DNA of 64,000 nt from Atopsyche davidsoni (lineage: Eukaryota; Arthropoda; Insecta; Trichoptera; Hydrobiosidae), in assembly GCA_022113835.1 (NCBI GenBank), contig JAILWY010000001.1, positions 3,410,001 to 3,474,000 of the forward strand. Reading direction: 5' to 3'. The translations under genes and the position numbers were made by a program. Shown piece by piece: positions 23,801 to 35,800 of this stretch. The notes under the pieces were generated by a model, which did not search any database, was not told where the DNA came from, and was given only the letters and a program-made list of their open reading frames with translations. Positions within the stretch are counted from its first letter, which is position 1, and the number at the start of each line of letters is the position of its first letter.

Positions 23801-26800
23801 AGAATTATACGTGGTTACTGGTCGAGTGTCTGCGTCTCTCTGTGGGGGGCTGGCTTGTTGGGTTGTTGTAAAATTAGAAAGTCTCTACCTGCGGTAGGGG
23901 CGGAGCTTAACAAGTCAAATATTGTATCGGTGTATTTGACTGAAGCGTTTGAAGAAAAGACAAACATATTTTCTTGTACCGCTGCCAAAGCCAAAGACGA
24001 TAGATAGGTGCGTATGCATCGACCGCTACAAGATGGAGAACTTAGCACAAATGCCGCATTCGGTAGCTCTCGCGATCGTCCAACACAGATTCCCCGGCGG
24101 CGCGGCTGCATACCTCCGAGTCCCCGCGTCGGATTCGAAGTCGAATACCTTCGCAGGCGCCCCCAGCTATCCGCGGCCCCACTGGGCTGCTCGGAACAAT
24201 CTCCGACTCGGAGCCAGAACCAGTTCTCCCGATATGGCGGCGCCGCCTCCCGCCCCGCTCGCCCTCCCCGCCGCGCATTCTGCCTCTCGCGGCCCGGTGT
24301 GATCGAATTTTAATTGTCACGCGCCGGCCCTGCACCGGTCAGAGGGTCATCGGGAATGCCCGCCAGGAGCTTTTCGGCCGGGACAACCCTCGATACCTCG
24401 AACACTTCACGTAGAACAATATCAACGTTATACGTCTTTACTTAGGTATATTTTTCATCAAGTGCCTCTGGTCGGAGGAGGTTGGCGACCATTTCACTGA
24501 GCATATTCTCATGATAATATTTTTGAATAAAATACTTGAGTGATTTTCCACATTTTTATTTTTATTAGTGACCGGTTTCGCCAACCTTTCACGTTGGCAT
24601 TATCAAACAGAAACTCAAAAAATAAAAATGTGGAAAATCACTCAAGTATTTTATTCAAAAATATTAAAATGGAATTCCACCAAGTACTCTCTGTCAAAAA
24701 TATTGAATTTCATGTTCTCATGATCAGCCAGTTTTACACCGTTGTTTTATATTATATGCCCAATAGCTTTATTATATAATCTCCATTCTGCAGCTGGATA
24801 CAGTGTTATGTGCCCCTCTCGGAACGCCACTAGCTTGACATGTGACTCCGCGGATGCACAATACTTGATGGACTCACGTTCAACGTTTATAAATGATAAC
24901 ACTTTCAATACTTTAATTATGAAGTTTATTACACAGACAGACAGCGTCTCGTCGGTGGTCAGGCAAGTTATGATCTGATACATTGGTATATATGGATATA
25001 TTATAACAAAGGATCGTAGTCCTGCACCCGAACAAACATATGGACATACAACAATGGACGCAGCCATTAAGAGTATAATTGTACATGAGCAAATAAATGC
25101 ACAAAAATGTTTTTGAAGACCAATATGGTTGCGTTTACTTAACAATAAAAGATGTAATAACAAAGGTGCAATAGTGGACATTCGTCCGTTGGAACTGTAA
25201 TTTATACAAAGATAAATAAATGCTTAAACGCATTTAACAAAAGTTAATTGATATTGAGAAGCGGAGCAAAGTCCACTTCCTCGTACAATGTTTATTTGTA
25301 AGCAACAAGGACTCTTAACTAAATGATTACAAAATATATTTGGGTGATTAGGTTGTCACATAACAATAGAAACAATCGCAGAACCATCCACAATCATTCC
25401 AAGTCCACTGCTCCATTACCGAGTTTAGGGTACACAATGGCAGCCATGCACAAGCAACAGAACGGGGAGAGCGGAAAGGTACTTATGCTTATTATAAATA
25501 GGTTGTCAGTTGTGTCGCAGCGTGTGTATGCAACTGCAAAGCCGGCTACACTCACTGCGGCACAACTGTTGTTTTCTTTGACAAAACTGCACCCAGAATA
25601 TATAGACGTTATTGAATTTAATACAAATCGGTTGTCAGTTGTGCCACAGCGTGGAATATACTTCGATTGGATGAAAACACTTTAGCAAAATAATGATCTA
25701 AAGATTTTTTTGCGGCGTTCACTACTTTTGATTTTAAGACAATGCATTTTATTTCTTTGTTCACTGCTATTAGTATTATAAGCCATATTATTTCGATTGC
25801 CCCCTGGGAGGTTGATCTGTAATAGCACCGTAATGGCTCCGTAATGAACCGAATCAATTGCGCCCGGGTAGACCGTGGAGGAGGCCGAGGCCAATCAGCG
25901 AAGCGCGGCGTTCGCGATCCTCCAATTACCCGGATTCCTTCACAGACGTACTCCACCATTAAAAAAAATAATTCATCCCAATATTCTCTATTTTTATATG
26001 TTAAATTTACAATAGTTGTTTGGCTGCCCCCTGGTAATTGGTCCCCCCTTGGAAATTCCCTCCGCGAGGGAAACGCTCGCGTCCCTCGATGCGCCGGATG
26101 ACTCCAACAGTTTGAACGCCGATCAATCTTGAGCTATTTTTGGGACGCGTTAGTTTTAAAAATACATATGATACGTGTACGTGCGTGCGTACGTTCTGGG
26201 AGGATTTTCAACGGGGCCTATTGAAAAGTATTCACAAAATTGCTGCAGCGAAGTTTTGGTGTTTTGACGTTTCGGTCGAAGTACCGGGGGCATCTTCAGG
26301 GAAGTGAAATGACACCAATACAAAGCGGTATATCACACAAGAACCGAATATGTCAAGACATAGTCGCTAATTTACAACTCCGCACAAATGAACCAAAACG
26401 GTAGAGCCGCATGATGCTTTTTGTTGAGATACTGTTTACTTATTTTATATTATTTTTAAAACAAAAAAAAAAAAAATTTAATCACAGAAGTATTTGTGTT
26501 TCTTGAAAAAAGTATTCTATCGTAATAATAAAATTGATTAGCATCGGTCAATTATGGCTACAAATACGATTTCCCAAATAAGATGCGGAAATTTTTCAAT
26601 AATTTATGAACAAAAAATATACATCAATTACAGAAGCCTCTCTGTTTATAAAAATACTTTTCAACTATTCCGTTTTTTTTAATAATAATAAGTGTTATTT
26701 GTAAGTGACCATACGTAAACTATATATTTCTTTATATTTTTGTTAACCCGCGTTATCTGAATTGTTCGATCAACTTAATTATTAAAATAATAAGATTCAT

Positions 26801-29800
26801 AGTACTAGATTGTAGATTCTACAATATTTATTTTAAGAAACGAACATTTTTGGTCGGCATCGACTTACAGAACGTAAACCATCACTTCATGAAGAATTCT
26901 GTAGAGTACTGGGACCATCTTCGGGGATTTCGGACAGTCTCAGCGCGGGGACCGAAACGTCGGTGGACAGAAAACTTCAAGCAGCCAAAAGTTACGGACT
27001 AAATATTATTTAAAAAAATAAATTTGGCTGCAGTTCTGTGCAGTGGGTATGCACTGCATGCACTTCGGGTAAAATGTCTCTGAGTATCTGTGGGCGTCAA
27101 TGTCTGCGGTATGCGGAGTCGCTGCATTCTGGTTCACGTTATTTGCACTGTCGGAGACACAAAGGATGTCGGCGAAGATAGCGCGGACATTTGACAACTT
27201 ATCTAATCGGACGAATTTCAGCAAATAAGCCAAAAGCATCTTAAACGTCACACCTACAAGAAATCTTATTAAAAATACATTTTTGTCTTCATTAATATTA
27301 TACTATCTGAGGTAAATGTGTTGCGTTTTCGCAAGCTATCAACAGTTGTATATGTGTGCGACCTCGTGGTTCAGCAGCTAGCACGCTTGCTTACCGAACC
27401 GCTCCGGGTTTTTTTCGTAAATACATGAATTTTTTTTTTTATAAATCGATAGGAAAATATTCAACTAAAATAAATTGACACTTTCTATACTTATCGAAGT
27501 CAAAAGGTCAGGATAGTTGGTACATTCAATGTTTCTAACCGATGGTTTTTACTGGTTGACCAGATGTTCTAAAAATACATGCTTTCGTGTTGAATTTATA
27601 AACTGTCTCCGGGCTTATAGAATTAGGAAGGAAAACAGATTTTTTCCATATGTGAAGCAAGACGCACATATAATAGGTGCAATTTCATTTGAACGCTGTT
27701 ACGCAAGTTTCACAGTAGGCACGAAATAATTATACGCTATGTTCACTTTTTACTAGGGCCTTATGTTTGAAGATTATTTTTAAATGTGGCAAAGCCGAGT
27801 TGGATATTGTTATCAACATATTGGCGTTATATAATTCAATTGTTATCTTTGAAAAATGGTGAACTCTAGGAGGCGTCATGCTCGTCTTTGTACGGAGCTA
27901 TGTTTCTGGTGACCGACTGGTGGCCGGTGACGTAATAGCAGCAAATGTAATGAAGGCCTTATCTCACATGCCACCATCATAAAGTCACTGCTAAAAGAAG
28001 TAAAGGCTTTCATTTTTAGATAACTGTCAATTAAAAAAATAATCTTAACGATTTTAATATGCTCAGCATTGCATTGTGGTATCAGCCGGGATGTCGTTTC
28101 TTAAGCGAAGCTTTTGGAATTGAAAATAAATTGTATTAATTGCTACATTGCAATTACTAACTACTATTATAATTAAACATTATTGGTTTATTAAAATCAA
28201 AACATAATAATTATCAACATTAAAACATAGTATTATCTTGAATTGCAGTATTATTCATGCAGCACATCCGCGGACTTTATTTATGAGACGTTTTGTAGAA
28301 AATGATTTTTTATTTTTTTTTCAATTCTTGCTTAATTTTTATTCATTGTTAAAATGGTCTGTACAATCAATTTGAAATCAAAACCATACTATTAAAAAAA
28401 AAATTATAAAACATACATATATTCCAGTGGTACTCATCATATACCCCTTCGTTGAGCTCGAAGTGCTCCTGTATATCATTGTACCGGAAAAACGAATACT
28501 TTGAAGTTCATCCGAAGCGGGGGCGGGGAGAGGGGGGCAAGGGACGTGGAGAGGGGGCAAGGAGTGGGGAGAGGGGGCAAGGAGTGGGGAGAGAGGGTGA
28601 GGAGAGGGGAGAGGGGGGGCTCGACCTTTAAGCGCCTGCAAATGATATCATCGCTCGCTATCAAGCGGCCCCAGAAATGCATGACATTTCACCGAATCCC
28701 CATTCGTAAATGCTACGCTTGCCTCACCGCCATGGGTGGGCCGGGCGTTTCAGTCGAATGTGACGGACCGAAATATCAATGAGAATGCTAGGAACTCGGC
28801 AATCGCACACGATAAACAAATTTTCTGTCCTCATACTCGTCTTTTCTGATAACCGGTCACTCGCTTGCTTTCCTGCCACTTCCGCTTGTTTTAAAGAAAA
28901 CTTTAACGTATTTTAATCCTATATAATATAATAAAACCAGTGGAGTATTCAACACCGGTGTTGAATACTACACATATATATTTTTTTAAAACAAACATTT
29001 TTTTGTATTATTTATTTATTTTTCAACATAAGAATAACATTACTCGCCCGAACAACTTCTCATATATCAAATATTAAAACACTTATGAAGAAAAAAAAAA
29101 AAAACAAAGTTTTACTCACATATATTTCCTTACATAAACTCAATAAAAAAAATAAAGAAATCCATGTACGCTACTACCTAAGCCCCACAACCATACCACA
29201 TAACGTATTATTACTAAAAATAAAGAATTTTGTATTTAAAGTCACAAAGATTATTTATATATTAATAATTTTCATAGCATATATCTTATGTACAATAACT
29301 AATGGGTACGTTCTTCTAATTTGCAATATTTACAAAGAGTTGTTGTTTCGTATCGTACGCTAAGAGACGAAAGCTCACAAATATATTACGATGTAATTTC
29401 TATGATAATTTAATCAAGGGATGGCTTATGGGATGTTTATGGTGGGAAAAACTAGTTACACTCTACTCAAATATTCATGCATACATATTAAAGCTATTTT
29501 TATTATTATTTTGAATATGTAATTTTATAGTCGTTTTGATATTATTATAAAATATATTGTTTTTTTTTTACGACCGATTATTTGTTTATATTGATAACAT
29601 GCTTCGGTCCATACTAGACCTTAATCAGTGAAATGCTACAATATTGAATGGTGCAATACATTGTATTCTATCATTTGAGTGATGCGATATGCATTTATAT
29701 TATTTATAACATAGAATGAGGAATTAATCTTAATAGTATTGTTTATGTGCAGTGACATGTCATTTTTGGTGTTACGTGTCATTTGCCAGTGTCCTCATGG

Positions 29801-32800
29801 AGGCATTGGGCCACTTCGGAACAGGGGCAGATGCAGATAAGGGAGCCGGAGAGTGGGCTCACACCAGAGAGACTCGCATCACGCAGGAGATTACGCCAGT
29901 GAAGTGCGTCACGCCTTCCGGTCCGGTCAGGGTTCACAATCGCAATCGTTCACACGAACCGCTCTGATTATTTACACATCTGAGGTTTTTTTTAATAAAT
30001 ATTTCAGTCGCTACATGTTGAGCTCATATCCCGAATGGCGAACGTCTAAAGTAAACGACAAAACCAAGATAGTGAACGTAACATTTATACCGCCTCGTAC
30101 TTTAGTGGCTAGCACGCTCGCAGCCGCGTGGAGTCCAGCGATTGAAGTCGTGCTGAACAATAAGCTTCTTTAAATACTGTTAAACTTATAAATCGAAACT
30201 CTCCGAAAAAATACCATCTCTGGTGATTTCACGGCATACGCGATGGCTAATGCCGGTTTCATCCCGCTCACTTGCGACCTCCCGTTCCCAATGATAGTGG
30301 TGTTGTTTTCAGATCATCTGAACTTGGATGTCTCTCGCTTGTAAAATTAAGTTTTTTACAAATGCCGAGTCCTTCCTTACACTTGTGCTGACTACGCTGC
30401 AGTCTATGGCATATTTTGCACAACAAATAAACATATTTTCATCACCCATTCAGAGCTCATCCCTTATCGCCACCGCTTCCTGTAGCGAGTCATTTTATTA
30501 TTTAGTACAAATTATCAACTTATCGCACCAAGATTAGTCAATTATAATAACAAAAATGGCCGATTGCTCTGTCGCGCACATTCGTGCCAGCGACACGAAC
30601 GAATCTGGCGAATAACGTTGCAGCTCAGATCCGGATATTTTAGGTGCTCAGAATGGCCGGCTTCTGCTTTTATTGTGCTATATTGCCTGTGTACAAATGT
30701 CTCAAATTATTTATAGTACAATAAGATTTTGATTACCAGTTTGATCAAAGTAACGGCCAGGGATCACAACACCATAAAACCAATGAATAACGTATGGAAC
30801 AGCGAAGTCATTGGTTCTCATAATATTGTATTAATGTCTTGGTTCAAATGTTTAAAATATGTCGACAGTAAATTACCTTCGTTCCTGAAAAATAGGAATA
30901 AGGAAATCCTCTGTTGGAAAGCCATTATAGCCATACACCGTTTTGCTCCCCTTTCTTTGCATAACTAACTAAATTAATCGAAAAATTATTTGAGTTGTAA
31001 TGTTCTCAATTTCCAACGTCATTGGGTTTGTAAAGAATCTTCGCGTTTACCACAAAAATAGTTTGGACTTTTTCTTTATTATGATAATATTAAAATAGCC
31101 AAGCAATTGAAAAATAGTCAATCAATTTTTGGATTCCACATCCACGACAGACTGGTTTTGATTGTAATATTTCATATGTACACTACAAATATAAATTTTT
31201 GTTTGCGAACGCTATCTGAAGATGAACTCTTCAAAACCTTTTTATTTACATAATAACTATTATGTAAGGTTTGCTGGGCCTTGTGTTGTTCGAAATAACA
31301 TTTAGTATTGTGGTGTAATGAGTTTAAGTACACCTGATCTTCCGAGAAAAGACGTTTCTTCTCTTCGACCGTCTCGTCGCCGGCGTGCCGTTCTTGGATC
31401 TATGATTAGATGTATTCTCTTTGAGACATCGGAACCCTGCAGGCGTATTCCGGTACGGGCGCCGCTTTACACGGGAAGGCAGGAGACGCGACTGGCAGTT
31501 GCCGCAGACTTGTCTCGACCGAAACTATTCAAAATAATCAAGTAAAACCTTATAAATGTAATTTTTCAAGCTCACCATAAAACAAAATAGAAATTGGTTA
31601 AAAACTATTTTCTTCTTCTTCTTCTGATGCATCTCCTCATAGGAGGTCTGTGGAGGTCCTTGGACAATCAGCTGTAGGGTGCTATTGTAGCGGTCGGTGT
31701 ACATCAGTGCTTCTCAAAGTGGTCCCTACGGTCCTTAGAAAATTAAAATCGATTTGGGGTCCCTGAACAACGTCAGGGGGTCCGCGCAAGCTTTAATATA
31801 GAATAAAAAAATTGTGACACATTTAACAAGTTAAAATAAATAACAATGAATACATTATTAGCGATTTTTTACGTCCTAAGTAAAATATAAATATAGACAG
31901 GTGCATAAAATACAAGTAATAATAGGCATCGCGGTGAGTCAGGTAGGTTAATACAGGAACGCAATAGAGTCGACACTTGCACCAATAATATGAATTTATG
32001 TAGTTTTTCGCCCAGGGTCCGTAGGCAAGTTTTGACTATGAATGGGGGTCTGTAGGCAAGTTTTGACTATGAATGGGGGTCTGTAGGCAAGTTTTGACTA
32101 TGAAAAGGGGTCTGTGGTGCACATGCACCGATCCACAATTCTATATGTCGAATATAGAACCTCAGCGCATCGCGCGTCATAGAGACTCCGACACCCAACC
32201 AAGAACCATTGTAAATCTATCCTGTTAATTATTAAATTGAATACGCAAACACTTCGCCGGCCTTCTGATTTCCAACCACACTTGAATCCTGCAAACAATA
32301 TACCACATAACCAACATCAACCGACATTTAATATCTTCGGCGAGACCTTTCGCTTCTTTACCAACGTCAAGATTTTCGTTTCTCCTATACAAAAAATATT
32401 TATTTATTTTGGTACCCAATCGTGGAGCATAAAAATCAAGAACATAGAACGTGTAGAGCTTTGGGGTCGCGGTGAGCCAGTCGGGTCTTCTGCAGGAGTG
32501 GGCGCGGTAATAATAGCCCGCGGAGCCGTTGAACCCTCGGGGGGACGATAGGGGCTCAGCCCCGGCCCGCGCCCCCGGCGACCCGACGACCCGACGACCC
32601 GACGACCCGGCGACCCGGCGACCCGGCGACCCGGCGACCCGACGACCCGGCGGCGGATTCGGGGCCGGGGTCTTATCTCGCCGGCCGCGTCCGCCCGCCC
32701 GTCGGAAGTTCATTCATGTCTCCGGCCGGGCCGACGGTGCCATCTCGTTTGCAATGTCTGCTTTGGCATTAACTGATAACGCACGCGGTGCAGTCGCGAT

Positions 32801-35800
32801 AAGATTGCTGGGTAATACGTTCAAATATTTTTTTTTTTTTTTTATTGTTTTAAGCCGGAGAAATGTGTTATAATTTCACCACTCTCTCGGGACGAGGCCG
32901 TCTTTTTGCTCAGAAAGGCGTGATATGAATTATTGCAATTATTCAGTAGCGTCCCTTTGGTTTGGGTTTTTAAAACGATGTACAGTTATACCTCGCTTTA
33001 CGCGACCCCGTTATGCGCGGTTTCACTATAACGCGAATTTCAAATTTCGCGTTTAAATGCCTCGCATTACGCGAATTTCTTTTTTTAAGAATGTGTATGA
33101 ACATAATGTAGTCATTGACTTCTCTTTATGGATGTTATGAACGTATTTTACAAGAACGCAAAAGAAACGCTACCCAAAAGACAATAGATGTATTTTTCAG
33201 TAAAAATAACATGTAATACTGCATAAAGTGTTCTTAGAATTAAAGCGATTGCTTCAAATGATTCGCATTTTTTTGTATTAAGTTTAAACACTTTACGCGA
33301 TTTTTTCCGGAACGTATCCCTCGCGTAAAGCGGGGTATTACTGTACTTGAAATATTAACAAATAAACCGTCGATGTTGCTTCTGCAAAATTATCACATAT
33401 ATAGTCGGTTGGTTAATCTATAATTTGCACAACTGCGTTTGAAATAAGCAAAGCAATAATACACATTCCTGCTTCGAAACGAAGTAGATTCAGACTTGTC
33501 TTTCGGCTCTCTCGTTCGCGATCCGCTGCCCATTCCAAGCCTGGAGTTCTCCGAGTTGCCCCTCGTCGATCGGTATTCTCCATCATCACGGCGGCTTCTC
33601 CTCGGCCAGCCCCGGCCCCTTATCGCCCGCGTGGGCCGCCATCGGCATTCCTTCCGACGTCCCATTGTTCTGCCGGGGCGATGCTTATTTATCTACAAAT
33701 TAATTTATTGATCCTCGACAGCCTGTTTAAATGCTTAATACTCCACACTTTGATGGTAACATTCTAGCCATTTCAGTGAAATTGTAAGTGTCAAGTCTCT
33801 AACTTCTTCTTCTTCTTCTCCGCTTCTTTCCAAAATCCAATAAAATTTAAGGTCATTCCAGTAAAATACGCTACGTGCTTCGATATGTCAACACTAAGGC
33901 GTCGCGATCTATCTCGCGATAGATCTCCCCGGTGATTGCGATGGTCGTTGTTAAAACTATACACAAGCTAATTTTCATGCTCTAGGGAAAACACGAATTC
34001 ATCGGATTTTAGGAATATACTTAAAATTCAGTAGTAGTACATTTCGTGTCGTCGTGTATTTCAAATAAATTCCAGTCTCTTTCCCGAGCTGTAAAGCAGA
34101 TTCACCTGGATCCCACACATATCGCAAAAATCCAATAACTCTTTTCGTCACTTCGTGTTTTAATCAAATACCCAAAAGCATATATATATACAATAGACCT
34201 GTTTGAGTGAAAAGTGCGAGCTTATTAAGATAAATATTTAAAATTAATCATCGGTCGCTGAAGTGCACTGAAAGGGGTTTCATTGCGCATTCTAATGACG
34301 CATCTGTTATATTTATACCCCGAATGGCACCCCTCTCCACCCCCCGCCCTGGTGCACGCGGAAATAACGAGTCACACGTCTTGCTTTAGGTGAAAGGGAA
34401 AGCGGCTGTGGACACGGCCGCACGTGTGAAATATTATAATCCTAAAATATATCCATGCTTTTGTTTCTGTCTGTTGGGATAGGCCAACTTAGGGGTGAAG
34501 AGTAATAAGGAAAATATTCATACTTATATCATTATAATTATGCGGATTATTTTAATAAGAAGTATAGAGAAAGGTGGCTGTTTATTTTCAGAGCATAACG
34601 ATAGATAAAATATATCAAAATTGTACTCGGTTTTTTCATAAGAATATATTTATCGATATTATTGAAATGTAATATGTGCTGTAGTTAGATCATTTTCTAT
34701 AAATATATACACGCATAGTGATCCAGCTGAAATTCTGTCTTATTCTCTTTTTACATTTGTGAATGTAGTTTAATTATATATATTTTTTTATAAGCTTAGC
34801 TTTTAACTTTTATCACTCGGATAAGCTTTAGCCTGATTGATCACTCGACTGTCTCATCTGAATGAGGCGGTTCAGTTCGACCTTAATACTTTCGACGTTT
34901 GCCTCTATCGTCAAGTCTTACTGAGTACATCGGAAGGCCCTCACTCAGGATCCTCGAATAACGAGATCGACAAGGTTTCTATGGTTCCCTTGCCAATTCA
35001 AAGCAAATCTAACTCTTGTTAGATTAAACTCATCCTAGTTAGAAGCATCCATTCAATTGTTACTCTATCCCTACAAGGTCTTACGCATATAGCGACTCGT
35101 ATTCACTTTCAAGCAATATTCTTGAGAATTGTTGATTGTATCATAGCTTTAATTGATCATTCAACCGTCTCATCCGAGTGAGGGCGGTTAAAGCTAATAA
35201 AACCTACGAAGTTTGCCTCTGCCGACAAGGCTTACGCAAGCTTGATCGTACATTTAGCGATTCGTCGTGTCATCGATGCATGCGTGCGATGTGTTTATTT
35301 GTGTTTACGTCTAAAGCAGTCGGCCGGCGGGGAAGCCCCACTTGCGGGACTTCGCTGTGCCGTGCTTCTCCGGCTCCGAGGTTTGTTTACATGGCCGCCT
35401 CGGCCCCCGCCCCCTCGCCCCCCGAGCGAGCTGCAGGATTTATTTTCTCTTCTGGGAAGTAGCGCCTGCGAGGGCCGCACTGGGAAACCGAACCGGCGTC
35501 CACTGCCGTGAAAAGCGCTACCGTATATCATTAATTTTTTAAATTTATTTTCACTCATATTTCTGACACATTCAATTTTTTTTTCATTAACATTCCTGAA
35601 ACCCAAAATTTAGATTATTTTTAAAAACTACAGTATTCTTCATTCGAATTTACATTAGCTGTGTTTTGATAGGTAAGAAATTTCCTTTGAAAATACGTAA
35701 GTATAAGACAATATTTTACTACCAGAATAACACCGTTAAAAGTGTTTTTTTTTTTAGTTAGATTTAATTTACTTTAATTAATATGGCAAAGCGATTCACA

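Noticed and set aside
27360..27415. Intact tRNA gene
   Set aside because: Box A is good but there is no acceptor stem, anticodon arm or proper box B; a SINE remnant is more likely.
30328..30537. Small ORFs in 30 kb region as genes
   Set aside because: No motif, no splice support, and stop-poor stretches of this size are expected by chance.
32225..32713. 162-aa minus-strand frame and 114-aa plus-strand frame over the GC-rich block
   Set aside because: They run through the 8-bp minisatellite and have low-complexity composition with no family match.
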